A DNA stretch of 64,000 nt from Carboxylicivirga caseinilyticus (GTDB lineage: Bacteria > Bacteroidota > Bacteroidia > Bacteroidales > Marinilabiliaceae), in NCBI GenBank assembly GCA_025499705.1, contig JAFMVE010000027.1, forward strand, positions 1-64,000, read 5' to 3'. Numbering within the stretch: the stretch's first letter is position 1; each line of letters starts with the position of its first letter. Below, piece by piece: positions 26,203 to 36,534 of this stretch. The notes under the pieces were generated by a model. The model worked only from the letters and a program-made list of their open reading frames with translations, ran no database searches and was not told the origin of the DNA. A program made the position numbers and the translations under genes.

Positions 26203-27498
26203 TTAATCAAATTTACGTTTAACAAACCAGAACTCGTGAAGAGTAAGGTTCATTGTTAATTTAGCATAGTTCTCTTTTACAAGATTATAATCTGTTGTTC
26301 CTCGTTGTCCCCATTCAAAAGCTAAATTGAATGACGTTTTTGTTCTTTTCAATGGTAAACCTACACCAAAACTTATGCCAAAGTCAGTTAGTTGGTGTTC
26401 GTTTAAAATTAAATAGTCTTTCTTATAGTATGTTCCAAAACGGTATCGCAGACGTGATAAGTAGGATGTAGCGCGCTCATTAGGAATAATTTCACCTCCA
26501 AATGCCCACTTCTGCATATCGGATGTTTCTGTTATTTCATCCGGAAATTTGGCTTCACTCCACTTTTCAAGTGTATATTCTGCCGTTAATGTTACTGCAT
26601 CTTTTAAGTTATAGGCAACACCAAATCCAATTTTTTCTGGCATCTCAAATGCAGTTCTTTTTAATTCATCTTGTACGAATTGCAGCGTGTCAATCGTATT
26701 AACCATTGAACCATCTGAATTCAAACTGGTACCCTGACCTACTAATTTCGTCATATTTGCATTTATACCAGTTTTCGGTCTGTAGATACCACCAATAACA
26801 AGTTCCTGTTTTTGGTTGATATTGATTTTGTATTGCAGACCAAAGTCAAAATAAATATCATTTATACGTAAAGCTTCTTCAGAGCCCAAATAAGAGGCAA
26901 ATGGGTCATTCTGAAATTGAGCAATATTTGAATTTTTTATTTTACCAAAAAGATAAACAGAATGCACACCTATAGAAAAATCTTTAAAAGGCCTTAATGC
27001 TAAACCAGCATAGGTTTTAGTAGTATTGCCATTACCCATGGCTGACGAAAGGGTATAGTCGCCTGAGTTTTCGGTATTGGTGTTTTCTTCATAAAAGTCG
27101 TACCCAACTGCCGATGCTGGTTGAAGCCCAAAAGACATGAATCCCCATTTTGCTATAGGAAAACCTATTGCGAAATAGTCGAAATGCATGTCAGAAAAAT
27201 TAGAACTTGCATCAGTCGATTTTAAAGATTGACTGTAATTCATCAAACCTCCTTCGAAATAAAACGACATAGAATCCAAGCCGCTATATGATGCTGGATT
27301 TATATTGTTAAGGTTAAACGAATTTTGAAGTGCAATACCGGTTCTACCCATAGCTGCATTACGTCCGAAACCACCATCTTGCAATTCGCCAATACCATAT
27401 CTTGAATAAGGCGAGTAAGTTCGTTTTTGAGCCGTAGCTGAAAACGTCAGTAATGCAATGATTATTAGGGTTAAACCACTTTTATATGTGTTGTGCAT
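26203..27498 (-). CDS. Predicted outer-membrane beta-barrel protein
   Basis: This 431-residue protein starts with a signal peptide ending near ATAQ and then has alternating aromatic/hydrophobic beta strands through to a C-terminal F (FVKRKFD), as in outer-membrane barrels of the FadL/OmpP1 or PorV-like type. SPYSRYGIGELQDGG followed by GFGRNAAMGRTGIAL is a motif I associate with Bacteroidota barrels of this locus. The ATG at 27498 overlaps the coaX end by 17 bases; an in-frame start at 27525 would lengthen the overlap and precede the signal peptide. Substrate unknown. Confidence 0.78.
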   Translation of the reverse strand: MHNTYKSGLTLIIIALLTFSATAQKRTYSPYSRYGIGELQDGGFGRNAAMGRTGIALQNSFNLNNINPASYSGLDSMSFYFEGGLMNYSQSLKSTDASSNFSDMHFDYFAIGFPIAKWGFMSFGLQPASAVGYDFYEENTNTENSGDYTLSSAMGNGNTTKTYAGLALRPFKDFSIGVHSVYLFGKIKNSNIAQFQNDPFASYLGSEEALRINDIYFDFGLQYKININQKQELVIGGIYRPKTGINANMTKLVGQGTSLNSDGSMVNTIDTLQFVQDELKRTAFEMPEKIGFGVAYNLKDAVTLTAEYTLEKWSEAKFPDEITETSDMQKWAFGGEIIPNERATSYLSRLRYRFGTYYKKDYLILNEHQLTDFGISFGVGLPLKRTKTSFNLAFEWGQRGTTDYNLVKENYAKLTMNLTLHEFWFVKRKFD

Positions 27499-28216
27499 TA
27501 TATTCCAGAATTCTATTAAGTCCAATAAGTACTAAATTAGGAGCTACAAAGATGGGATTTTTTACTTTTCTAGCAAAAAATTCTGCATCTCCCCCTGTAA
27601 TAATAGATGTAAGGTGAGGGTAATTGCCTCTAAAGTGATCAATTAGCCCTTCAATTTCTAAAGAAATACTATTCTGAACTCCTGCTTCGATGGCTTCCTG
27701 AGTAGATGTTCCAATAAAAGGTGCATCAGCATTTGATTTTAATAATGGCAATCGGCTGGTAAAAGTATTTAATGCTTTAAAACGCATTTGCATGCCTGGC
27801 GAAATGTTACCACCTAAAAAAGTTCCGGTATGGTCAATTACTTCATAGGTTAGAGCTGTTCCAGCATCAAAAACCAATATATCTTTTTGAGGATATAGCT
27901 CAATGGCGCCTGCCACTGCTGCCAGACGGTCTTTGCCGATTGTTTCTTTTGATTTGTAATTCCATGAGAATGGAAGAAGTGTCAGATGCGATAGCTCCAA
28001 AAAGAAGTTGGTCTCTTCTTGAATGTTTTTTGCTAAAATATCGTTTCTTTCTTCAACAACAGATGATAATATAGCATTTGAGATATCAAATTCTTTTACC
28101 AGTTTTTTAATGTCATTTTTATCAAGAAAATTGGTTGAATCAGTAGCAACTAACTTGCACTGGTCAAAAATACCATATTTAAGATGGGTATTTCCTCTAT
28201 CAATAACTAAATTCAC
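27482..28216 (-). CDS. coaX: Type III pantothenate kinase CoaX
   Basis: This 244-residue ASKHA-family kinase phosphorylates pantothenate, the first step of coenzyme A synthesis. The N-terminal phosphate motif D6-R-G-N-T10 and the second motif VFDAGTALTYEVID (about 117-130), plus GKDRLAAVAGA and GGNISPGMQ, are all typical of type III enzymes, which are insensitive to CoA feedback. It is the first gene of the six-gene minus-strand envelope operon; its 3' end overlaps the outer-membrane protein gene. Confidence 0.94.
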   Translation of the reverse strand: MNLVIDRGNTHLKYGIFDQCKLVATDSTNFLDKNDIKKLVKEFDISNAILSSVVEERNDILAKNIQEETNFFLELSHLTLLPFSWNYKSKETIGKDRLAAVAGAIELYPQKDILVFDAGTALTYEVIDHTGTFLGGNISPGMQMRFKALNTFTSRLPLLKSNADAPFIGTSTQEAIEAGVQNSISLEIEGLIDHFRGNYPHLTSIITGGDAEFFARKVKNPIFVAPNLVLIGLNRILEYNAQHI

Positions 28217-28260
28217 GCTAAATTATCTTAAATTAATTGTTTAAGGTTGATAGAACGATA

Positions 28261-28268
28261 CAAAGATA
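28261..28268 (-). promoter_or_regulatory. Candidate -7 element (TATCTTTG) for the coaX operon
   Basis: On the minus strand the octamer reads TATCTTTG, a full match to the Bacteroidota TAnnTTTG -7 consensus, 44 bases upstream of the coaX ATG. No clear TTG is present at the -33 distance, only a T-run, so the promoter is plausible but not certain. Confidence 0.4.
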
Positions 28269-28316
28269 CGAATATTATTTCTGCTAAAAACCGGAACTAA
28301 CTGAGAGAAGATTTTT

Positions 28317-29354
28317 ATGAGAAAAGTAGTTGTTGTTGAAGACGATAAGTTTATTGCAGCCATTTTTACGATGTTTCTGCGTGAACTTGGACATGAATTG
28401 GTTGGACGTTGTTCAACCGGTGCTGAGGCAATTGATCTCTGTCATCGCCTTCGACCCGATGTGGTGTTGATGGATATTCATCTTGATGGTGAGTTAGATG
28501 GTATTCAAACATCGGAACAATTGCGTCGAGAACTTGATATTCCGGTAATTTATGTTTCTTCTGATACCAGTAGCCAGGTAATTAAAAGAGCTATAGTGTC
28601 TAATTCGTATGGTTATTTGGTGAAACCTGTTAATAAAAAGGAATTAGGGATTAGTATTGATCTGGCATTTTATAAGCATCGTGTTGATCAGGAACAGCGT
28701 GAAAGAGAGCGGGGATACCGCCAATTTATAAGTGATGCACCCATGCCATTAATGATTTTACAGGATGGCAGAATACAATATTTGAATCATTTAGCACTTG
28801 ATTTATTTAAAACTCATTATATGGAAGATGTAATTACACTTCCTTATCTGAATTTTGTGGAGCCGGAATACAAAGAAATGGTGGACAAACTTCTGAAAGA
28901 GTTTAAAGATAAAGGGCAAGGATTTCAGAATCAATTATTGGCAATGCAGGATGTGCACGGGCAGGTATTCTATGCAAAGATATCAGGATCACCCATTGTT
29001 TTTAATAAGAAGAAGTCGTTGCAGGTGACAATGGTTGAAGCATCTGATATGGAGTACAGCAACAAGACATCTCTTGCTTATAAAACCATGATTGATTCAT
29101 TTGGTCTTCCTTATTTTATCACAAATGCTGATCTTGAAATTAAGGAAATTAGCAACAGCTCTCTTTTTGACGGCTTAGAGTTAAATGGTAAGAATATTGA
29201 AGACTTATCAGATTATTTTCAAAAGATCTCAGAAGAATCAGTTTTATCATACAAATTGATTGCCGATGATAAAGTACCAACCTTATTTAAAAGCCATATC
29301 ATCAAAGATGCTTCCGGTAAAGTGATGGAAATATTCTTCTATCCAGGTAAATAA
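28317..29354 (+). CDS. Response regulator with two PAS-like domains and no DNA-binding output (REC-PAS-PAS)
   Basis: This 345-residue protein begins with a complete receiver domain (1-122): acidic pocket D9/D10, phosphoacceptor D53, Thr/Ser switch around 82-86 and K103. A linker helix leads to a PAS domain (about 130-245, FISDAPMPLMILQDGRIQYLN) and a second PAS-like region (about 250-345, PYFITNADLEIKEISNSS). No helix-turn-helix, GGDEF or kinase domain follows, so output must be by protein contact. It is divergent from coaX and its stop directly abuts the mfd stop on the other strand. No kinase gene is adjacent. Confidence 0.85.
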   Translation: MRKVVVVEDDKFIAAIFTMFLRELGHELVGRCSTGAEAIDLCHRLRPDVVLMDIHLDGELDGIQTSEQLRRELDIPVIYVSSDTSSQVIKRAIVSNSYGYLVKPVNKKELGISIDLAFYKHRVDQEQRERERGYRQFISDAPMPLMILQDGRIQYLNHLALDLFKTHYMEDVITLPYLNFVEPEYKEMVDKLLKEFKDKGQGFQNQLLAMQDVHGQVFYAKISGSPIVFNKKKSLQVTMVEASDMEYSNKTSLAYKTMIDSFGLPYFITNADLEIKEISNSSLFDGLELNGKNIEDLSDYFQKISEESVLSYKLIADDKVPTLFKSHIIKDASGKVMEIFFYPGK

Positions 29355-32300
29355 TTAAGATGAATGGTACATTTGATTAATTATTTCTCTTGCTTCTTCA
29401 ATCGAGTTAATGTCTTTCATCATCAGGTATAGCTTACTCTTTCCTTCTTTCATTGTGGCTTTTCTGGGGTTGTTCTGTAGCCATAATAAGATTTTACTAA
29501 ATACCTGTGATTGGAAAAAGATAGATTCCTGATTGGATACAAAATACAGGTAAAGCAGGTTGTTTTTCAACATGATTTTTTCAATACCCAGTTTTTTGGC
29601 GATCCTTCTGATACGAACAATCTCAAATAAACCTTGACCAGATTCAGGAATAGGACCAAAGCGGTCAATGAGATTGTTTTCAAAAGCCTTCAGTTCTTCT
29701 TCCTCTTCAATGTTATCTAAATCGCGGTACAACTGCATTCGCTCTGCAATATTTTCAATGTACGATTCAGGCAGTCGTAATTCGCTATCAGTTTCAACAA
29801 TACAGTCTTTTACAAATTCTGCATTCTCAAGATCTTTCTCTTGTTCTTCTTTGTATAAATCCTGATATTCTGTTTCTTTCAGTTCTAATAAAGCTTCATT
29901 TAAAATCCGCTGATAAGTTTCGTAACCAATATCAGAAATAAAACCACTTTGCTCACCACCTAACAGGTCACCTGCGCCTCGTATATCCAAATCCTGCATG
30001 GCAATATTAAAGCCACTTCCCAGGTCAGAAAATTCTTCGATAATTTTTAATCTTCGACGAGCTTCCTGGGTTAAAGTAGAGAGAGGTGGTGCCATCAAAT
30101 AACAAAAGGCCTTCTTGTTTGATCGTCCAACACGTCCACGCAGCTGATGCAGTTCGCTTAATCCAAAATTATTGGCATTGTTAATAATAATGGTGTTCGC
30201 ATTAGGTATGTCCAGACCTGATTCAATGATGGTTGTTGCAATTAGAACATCATATTCACCTGATATAAAGTCAAGCATAATTTTTTCTAATGTTGGTCCG
30301 TCCATCTGACCATGAGCTACAACAGTTTTAATATCGGGCAGAATACGTCGTACCATATCCTGTATCTCCATAATGTTCTGAACCCTGTTGTGTATAAAGA
30401 AAACCTGTCCGCCACGTTCTACTTCATACAGGATGGCTTCTTTGATTATTTCTTCGTTTAAAACATGTAACTCAGTAATAATTGGATGTCGGTTGGGAGG
30501 TGCTGTGTTTAAAATAGACAAATCGCGTGCACCCATCAACGAAAATTGCAGGGTTCGCGGTATAGGTGTTGCAGTAAGTGTCAGTGTATCTACGTTTACT
30601 TTTAACTGTTTAAGTTTTTCTTTTACTGATACACCAAATCGCTGTTCTTCATCAATAATAAGTAGACCCAGATCTTTAAACTCAACATCTTTTCCAATTA
30701 AACGATGCGTTCCAATTAAGATATCAAGTTTTCCTTCTTTGAGATTTTTAATGGCTTCCCTAATATCTTTAGGTTTTCGAAGTCGACTGATGTAATCAAC
30801 TGAAACAGGAAAATCTTTCAATCGATCTTTAAAGGTCTGAAAATGCTGCAGGGCCAAAATGGTGGTGGGCACTAATACCGCAACCTGTTTATTGTCTGTA
30901 ACAGCTTTAAAGGCTGCGCGAATAGCTAATTCTGTTTTTCCAAAACCAACATCACCACAAACCAAACGATCCATTGGAGTCGATGATTGCATATCATCTT
31001 TAATTGCAAGGGTTGATTTATATTGGTCGGGAGTGTCCTCATAAAGGAACGAAGCTTCTAATTCGGTTTGTAAATAAGTATCCGGCGCAAAAGCAAACCC
31101 GGGATTGGCTTTTCGTTTGGCATACAAAGCAATTAGTTCACGGGCAATATCTTTAACCTTCGATTTGGTTTTATCTTTCAGCTTTTGCCAGGCAGGTGTT
31201 CCCAGTTTGTTGATTTTGGGTGGTGTGCCGTCTTTGCCTTTGAATTTACTAATGCGATGAAGCGAATGGATATTAACTAATAATACATCATTGTCGCGGT
31301 ATATCAATCGAATGGCTTCCTGTGGTCTTCCATTTACCTCTGTAGTGACCAAGCCTCCAAATCGTCCAACTCCATGATCGATATGAACAACGTAATCACC
31401 CGGATTCAGGCGATTCAGTTCTTTTAATGAAATGGCTTGCTGCGCAGCTTTAGCCTTTTCAGTTCGTAATGAGAATTTATGGTAACGTTCAAAAATCTGA
31501 TGATCAGTATAAAAAGCAAGAAAAGCATCATTATCAATAAACCCTTCATGCAAACTGTGATCAATTTCGGTGTATTTGACATTTATACCTCTGTCCTGGA
31601 AAATGGCCTTCAAACGTTCGAATTGCTTTGGATTATCGGATAGAATGTGATTTTCGAAGCTGTTGCTTTTCTTTTCCTGTAAATCCTTTTCTAGCAGATC
31701 AAAGTTCTTATGAAATACCGGTTGCGGAGATAAATCGAAATCGATTATAGAACTGCTGTTTAAAGAGTTTTTGCTCCCAAATACCAAAACGGTTTTATTA
31801 TTCAGTCCAGTTTTAAAATCTGAATAGGTGCAAACCTGATTTGAAAGCAGGTACTGATGAGTGTCCTCTTCATCATCTTCTGTTTCAATTTCTGGAATGT
31901 CTTTTAATTTTGTTTCAATATCATTCAAGCGATCCTGAATGAATTGGGGATCGGCCATCCATATTTTAGTATTAGATGGCAAATATTCCGAAACAGCACA
32001 AAGCGATTGATTATCCTGATTCTCGGTTAGGTTAGGAACAATAATTACTTTTTCAATCTTCTCTTTTGATAATTGATTTTCGAGGTTGAACTTTCGGATG
32101 CTGTCGACTTCATCTCCAAAGAAATCAATCCGGTATGGGTCTTCATCAGAGAAAGAATAGACATCAATAATACTACCGCGAACTGAATATTGTCCTGGCT
32201 CAAATACAAAATCAACCCGTTGAAAATGATATTCGGCTAATACTTCAGTTATGAAGGAGATATCAAGGTGATCTCCTTTTTTTATCACCAACCGATTATT

Positions 32301-32771
32301 ATCCAACTCTTCTGCCGAGATTACTTTTTCTATCAAAGCCTCGGGATAAGTTAAAACAAAGAGTGAACTATTCTCAGAGTGAAGATGACTTAATGCCTCG
32401 GTGCGCAACAGAACATTCTGACTGTCTTTTTGGCCATATTCTGGTGATCGTTTAAACGAAGAGGGTAAAAATGATACATGTTTTTGAGAGCTTAGCTGAA
32501 CGAGATCGTTATAAATATATGCCGCTTCTTCGCGATCATTCATTACTATCAGATGTGGTCCCTCTTTTAAAAGGCTGGCCATTAAAACTGATTTGGCACT
32601 TCCTACAAGGCCATTCAGGTATATTGATCTAGTATTACTTTCAAAAAATGATTTGACCTGAATGATTCGTTCGTCGTTCTGATAGAATGATAGTATACGG
32701 CTTAGCTCCACTTCTAAAAATTTTTGCAAAGGTAAGGGAAATAATTTATTCAATGATAAAGCGCAGAGCAA
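29355..32771 (-). CDS. mfd: Transcription-repair coupling factor Mfd
   Basis: This large superfamily-2 translocase (up to 1138 residues) removes RNA polymerase stalled at DNA lesions and recruits UvrA. In order it has a UvrB-like N-terminal module (about 30-330), the RNA-polymerase-interacting CarD-like domain (about 480-545, GDYVVHIDHGVGRFGG), helicase lobes with Walker A GDVGFGKTE and the DEEQRFGV box, and a C-terminal TRCF domain. No ATG lies near the expected N-terminus: the frame opens with TTG at 32771, and a second TTG is at 32753. The start is therefore uncertain. Confidence 0.93.
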   Translation of the reverse strand: MLCALSLNKLFPLPLQKFLEVELSRILSFYQNDERIIQVKSFFESNTRSIYLNGLVGSAKSVLMASLLKEGPHLIVMNDREEAAYIYNDLVQLSSQKHVSFLPSSFKRSPEYGQKDSQNVLLRTEALSHLHSENSSLFVLTYPEALIEKVISAEELDNNRLVIKKGDHLDISFITEVLAEYHFQRVDFVFEPGQYSVRGSIIDVYSFSDEDPYRIDFFGDEVDSIRKFNLENQLSKEKIEKVIIVPNLTENQDNQSLCAVSEYLPSNTKIWMADPQFIQDRLNDIETKLKDIPEIETEDDEEDTHQYLLSNQVCTYSDFKTGLNNKTVLVFGSKNSLNSSSIIDFDLSPQPVFHKNFDLLEKDLQEKKSNSFENHILSDNPKQFERLKAIFQDRGINVKYTEIDHSLHEGFIDNDAFLAFYTDHQIFERYHKFSLRTEKAKAAQQAISLKELNRLNPGDYVVHIDHGVGRFGGLVTTEVNGRPQEAIRLIYRDNDVLLVNIHSLHRISKFKGKDGTPPKINKLGTPAWQKLKDKTKSKVKDIARELIALYAKRKANPGFAFAPDTYLQTELEASFLYEDTPDQYKSTLAIKDDMQSSTPMDRLVCGDVGFGKTELAIRAAFKAVTDNKQVAVLVPTTILALQHFQTFKDRLKDFPVSVDYISRLRKPKDIREAIKNLKEGKLDILIGTHRLIGKDVEFKDLGLLIIDEEQRFGVSVKEKLKQLKVNVDTLTLTATPIPRTLQFSLMGARDLSILNTAPPNRHPIITELHVLNEEIIKEAILYEVERGGQVFFIHNRVQNIMEIQDMVRRILPDIKTVVAHGQMDGPTLEKIMLDFISGEYDVLIATTIIESGLDIPNANTIIINNANNFGLSELHQLRGRVGRSNKKAFCYLMAPPLSTLTQEARRRLKIIEEFSDLGSGFNIAMQDLDIRGAGDLLGGEQSGFISDIGYETYQRILNEALLELKETEYQDLYKEEQEKDLENAEFVKDCIVETDSELRLPESYIENIAERMQLYRDLDNIEEEEELKAFENNLIDRFGPIPESGQGLFEIVRIRRIAKKLGIEKIMLKNNLLYLYFVSNQESIFFQSQVFSKILLWLQNNPRKATMKEGKSKLYLMMKDINSIEEAREIINQMYHSS

Positions 32772-32794
32772 GCTAAATGTTCGATCGGGGTCAT

Positions 32795-32823
32795 AAAAAA
32801 TGGCTAACCGAAAGGGAAGCCAT
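32795..32823 (-). terminator. Rho-independent terminator after fbp
   Basis: ATGGCT (32800-32805) pairs with AGCCAT (32818-32823); on the minus strand the hairpin is followed by a T-run (32799-32795). It lies 23 bases beyond the fbp stop and just upstream of the mfd start. Confidence 0.75.
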
Positions 32824-32846
32824 TATAACATCTATTGTTTTTTGTG

Positions 32847-33911
32847 TTAATTGTTTTGAACTGATTGTTGAGCTGCTTTAAAACGTTTTGAGTTTTTATG
32901 TGCAAAATCATTCAGGTAATCTTCAATCATGTCAACCATATCTTTCGAGCCTGTATAGAAGGGTGTGCGTTGATGTAATGATTTGGGTTGAATTTCCATT
33001 ATACGTTTTTCACCATTGGAGGCTTTACCTCCGGCTTGTTCTGCCAGAAAAGCTATTGGGTTACACTCGTAAAGCAAACGAAGTTTGCCCAATGGAGCGG
33101 ATTCTGTTTCGGGATAAATAAAAATGCCTCCTTTTAAAAGGTTACGATGGAAATCAGCTACCAATGATCCAATATATCTTGAAGTATATGGGCGACTGGT
33201 TGATTCGTCCCGTTCCTGGCAATATTTTATATATTTCTTAACTCCTTTGGGGAATTTCTTGTAGTTGCCTTCGTTGATGGAATAAATACGACCCGTTTCC
33301 GGAGTAGTTATTCTGCGGTGTGAAAGACAGAATTCACCAATGGAAGGATCCAGAGTAAAACCATTTACACCATTGCCTGTAGTGTAAACCAGCATGGTGG
33401 AACTGCCATATAAAATATATCCGGCTGCAAGCTGAGCTGTTCCTGGCTGTAGAAAATCTTCCATACTTGCTTTTTCGCCAATGGGGGTAACCCTTTTATA
33501 AATTGAGAATATTGTGCCGATTGAAACATTTACATCAATATTAGAGGAGCCGTCAAGTGGATCCATCAGGAAAACATATCTTCCATTTCTGCCTTTTTCA
33601 TCATCAAAAAAGATAAAACTCTCATTTTCTTCTGAAGCAATGGCACAAACTTCACCACAACCTCTGATTGCATCAATAAAGTGTTCGTTGGCAAAAATAT
33701 CCAGTTTCTTCTGATCTTCGCCCTGCACATTGGTATTTCCTGCTTCACCCAGAATGTCAACCAGCCCAGCTTTATTTACTTCTCGATTAACAATTCGGGC
33801 AGCTGTACTAACATGATGAAGCAGGTGTGAGAAGCCTCCACGCGAATGAGGAAAAGACATTTGTTTGTTGAGGATATACTCGCTCAACGTTGTGACTTCG
33901 AATTTTGTCAT
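32847..33911 (-). CDS. fbp: Fructose-1,6-bisphosphatase class I
   Basis: This 354-residue cytoplasmic enzyme hydrolyses fructose 1,6-bisphosphate in gluconeogenesis. The metal-binding signature [13 protein letters not shown] (about 116-128) is intact, as are SEENE (upstream metal ligands) and the C-terminal-half motif [20 protein letters not shown] around residue 275. Length matches the class I family. Transcription starts in the 176-base region shared with the divergent aspartate kinase gene. Confidence 0.95.
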   Translation of the reverse strand: MTKFEVTTLSEYILNKQMSFPHSRGGFSHLLHHVSTAARIVNREVNKAGLVDILGEAGNTNVQGEDQKKLDIFANEHFIDAIRGCGEVCAIASEENESFIFFDDEKGRNGRYVFLMDPLDGSSNIDVNVSIGTIFSIYKRVTPIGEKASMEDFLQPGTAQLAAGYILYGSSTMLVYTTGNGVNGFTLDPSIGEFCLSHRRITTPETGRIYSINEGNYKKFPKGVKKYIKYCQERDESTSRPYTSRYIGSLVADFHRNLLKGGIFIYPETESAPLGKLRLLYECNPIAFLAEQAGGKASNGEKRIMEIQPKSLHQRTPFYTGSKDMVDMIEDYLNDFAHKNSKRFKAAQQSVQNN

Positions 33912-34087
33912 AGTATTTGGTTTTAAATTGTAACGGGTGTTCAGGTATTGTAATTAACAAGGTTTGCTATCGAAAGTTTTTTCAATTGATTAAAGTCAGT
34001 TGTGAATTGATAGTAGTAGATTTTTTTTGGATAAATATGAAATTATTGAACCTTTCGTTTAATTTTACTTACCTATTCGAGTAGTTT

Positions 34088-35350
34088 ATGAAAGTATTTA
34101 AGTTTGGCGGCGCATCTGTTAAAGATGCCGATGGTGTCAGAAATCTGGCCAGTATTGTTAATCGATATAACGACCCGTTAGTAGTGGTCATATCGGCAAT
34201 GGGAAAAATGACCAATGCCTTTGAAGAATTGGTACAGGCTTATTTCGAAGGAAATGGAATTGAAGAGCATTACAATAAGATAAAGGATTATCATCAGAAA
34301 ATTGTTGCCGATTTATTTGATGAGTCAGAAAATGATTTGCTGGATGAATGGCTTGAAATCATACACTTAAAACTCGAAACTGAACCCTCGCTTAATTTTG
34401 ATTATGAATATGATCAGATTGTGCCATTCGGTGAGTTGATGAGTACTTTTATTGTTAGTGCCTACTTAAATAAAATTGGTTGGGAGAATAATTGGATAGA
34501 TATACGGAAGATTTTAAGAACGGATGACTTGTATAGAAGTGCTGGTGTTAACTGGGAATTGACCTCGAGGTTAATGAAGGAAGTATTTAGTTTTGATGGA
34601 GATAAAAGATATATAACGCAGGGTTTTATTGGATCAACTGATACGAATCTTACCACAACACTGGGGCGGGAGGGATCAGATTATACAGGAGCCATTATTT
34701 CATATGCTTTGGATGCTGAAAGTTTATCTATTTGGAAGGATGTGCCCGGGGTACTGAATGCTGACCCGCGATGGTATCCAAAAGCTCAGATGCTGGATGA
34801 ACTATCATACTGGGAAGCCATTGAATTAACTTATTATGGTGCGCAGGTAATTCATCCAAAAACCATAAAACCACTGCAGAACAAACAAATTCCATTATTG
34901 GTAAAGTCTTTTATTCATCCTGATAATGCTGGAACGGCTATCAAGGCAACTGAGCAAAACCTGCAATTACCGCCAATTTATGTGTTAAAGCGCAACCAGA
35001 CATTACTAAGTATCTCACCTAAGGATTTTTCGTTTATATTGGAAGAAAATCTGAGTGAAATTTTTGAAGTTATCAGCAGGCACAGGATTAAGATTAACCT
35101 GATGCAAAGTTCTGCACTAAATTTTTCTGTTTGTGTAGATCATCATAAAAATATTGATGCTGTAATAGAAGAATTAAGTAACCATTATGGAGTGTTATAT
35201 AATACAAATATGGAGTTGGTTACCATACGTCATTACACACAAGAAGCAATTGATGAGGTAATGGAAAACAAGGAAGTTGTTGACTCTCAGGTTAGCCGAA
35301 AAACAGCTCGTTATGTGATGAAAGGATCAGAGTGGAGTTTTAATGAATAG
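34088..35350 (+). CDS. Aspartate kinase (monofunctional)
   Basis: This 420-residue enzyme phosphorylates aspartate, the first step toward lysine/meso-DAP, threonine and methionine. The N-terminal KFGGASVKD (residues 4-12) is the ATP-phosphate motif (often KFGGTSV), and the substrate loop TTTLGREGSDYTGA lies near 200. Two C-terminal ACT-like regions follow (about 300-385). No homoserine dehydrogenase domain is fused. No lysA or other pathway gene is adjacent. With MurE upstream it feeds the same meso-DAP requirement. The isozyme class cannot be fixed. Confidence 0.92.
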   Translation: MKVFKFGGASVKDADGVRNLASIVNRYNDPLVVVISAMGKMTNAFEELVQAYFEGNGIEEHYNKIKDYHQKIVADLFDESENDLLDEWLEIIHLKLETEPSLNFDYEYDQIVPFGELMSTFIVSAYLNKIGWENNWIDIRKILRTDDLYRSAGVNWELTSRLMKEVFSFDGDKRYITQGFIGSTDTNLTTTLGREGSDYTGAIISYALDAESLSIWKDVPGVLNADPRWYPKAQMLDELSYWEAIELTYYGAQVIHPKTIKPLQNKQIPLLVKSFIHPDNAGTAIKATEQNLQLPPIYVLKRNQTLLSISPKDFSFILEENLSEIFEVISRHRIKINLMQSSALNFSVCVDHHKNIDAVIEELSNHYGVLYNTNMELVTIRHYTQEAIDEVMENKEVVDSQVSRKTARYVMKGSEWSFNE

Positions 35351-35391
35351 TACCATTTGTTTTCTTTATCGGATATTATTTTTATTGAATG

Positions 35392-36534
35392 TTATTTTGC
35401 TAATTTATACTTACCCGTTGAGTATAACTTTAGTTTTTTATATGGAATAACCGACCACGGAGCAGATTCTTCTGATTTGATAATTACTGGTGATTTACAT
35501 TCAAAATAAATTCCTTTGGGAGTAAGATACCAGTCAGGAAATTGCCATAGTTTGACATTGTTATAACTAAAGGCTGTATTATCATTCGGATTCATTTTTT
35601 CAGGATATAGCTCATTAAGTAAATCCAGTATTTTAGGGCCATAAATTTTATATCTGTATTGAAACCATTGGTATTCTCCCGGACTGTATGATGGTTGTGG
35701 AAGTTCCCCAAACCAGTAGAGTTCTTCAAATTGCACTGCCTCAGCATTGGCCATTTTCAGGGTACGGTACATCTTTTTTTCTGGTTCCTGTATTCCATAA
35801 CATGATGAATTGATAATGATGCTGTAACTCAGTAATTCATTATCTATATAATGAATACTAAAAGAAGTTGAATATTTACCCTGTTTACCCAGGTTAACAC
35901 AGCTATAAGTCATGTTAATTGCATCCAATTGTTCGGCTTCGAGCCAGGTATTGATAGAATCAACCTGCATACGTCCTTTTTTATTTGATTTGACTCTGAA
36001 CCATGTTATATCACTTTCGGGTTCCTTGAGATAATCGATAAAAATATTTTTACCTATTTTTTCTGTTTTGATGGTTTCAAATTGTATTGCTCTTGTTTTA
36101 TATGCCAGGTAGGGAGTGACGCGGTACTTTTTAATAGCTTTAACGCATGGATGATTGAGTTCATCAACCAATAAAGGTTTTAATTTAAAATCAGACTGTT
36201 TGCCATTTTTATCTATCCATTTGCCGTCCCATTTATCCAATTCGATTTCGTGAAGAAAGAGAGAGTCTGTTATTACTTTTTGTCTTTTCTCATCATCAAA
36301 ATAAGATGCAGTCAGAATAAATTTTCCTCCTTTAAGAATCTTTCCTTCCAGCGTTTGATCAAAAAGGTTGTCTTCAGTTATGTATCTGGCCATACAAACA
36401 TCACCGTATTCATCCAGTTGAATAACAATTTCCTTATCGTATAATCTTCCTTTAAGGTAATAAGTCTCTTCGCGATGTGCATAAAGATTCAGACAACCAA
36501 AGAAAAATATGATCAAGAGTAGATGAAATTTCAT
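35392..36534 (-). CDS. Secreted protein of unknown function
   Basis: This 380-residue protein has an N-terminal signal peptide (MKFHLLLIIFFFGCLNLYA, cut near residue 19). The mature part is polar and beta-rich with many Trp and Tyr residues. The N-terminal region of about 100 residues (YYLKGRLYDKEIVIQLDEYG) reads like a small antiparallel beta domain. I recognise no family. It converges with the aspartate kinase gene and diverges from the HupE/UreJ gene over an 86-base spacer, so it may share regulation with that pair. Confidence 0.7.
   Translation of the reverse strand: MKFHLLLIIFFFGCLNLYAHREETYYLKGRLYDKEIVIQLDEYGDVCMARYITEDNLFDQTLEGKILKGGKFILTASYFDDEKRQKVITDSLFLHEIELDKWDGKWIDKNGKQSDFKLKPLLVDELNHPCVKAIKKYRVTPYLAYKTRAIQFETIKTEKIGKNIFIDYLKEPESDITWFRVKSNKKGRMQVDSINTWLEAEQLDAINMTYSCVNLGKQGKYSTSFSIHYIDNELLSYSIIINSSCYGIQEPEKKMYRTLKMANAEAVQFEELYWFGELPQPSYSPGEYQWFQYRYKIYGPKILDLLNELYPEKMNPNDNTAFSYNNVKLWQFPDWYLTPKGIYFECKSPVIIKSEESAPWSVIPYKKLKLYSTGKYKLAK

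Noticed and set aside
30388-30795. 135-residue plus-strand frame inside mfd
   Set aside because: It is antisense to conserved helicase motifs of mfd; the composition is that of a shadow frame.
32753-32794. ATG at 32794 as an mfd start
   Set aside because: It is out of frame with mfd and stops after 14 codons; it would need an unproven frameshift.
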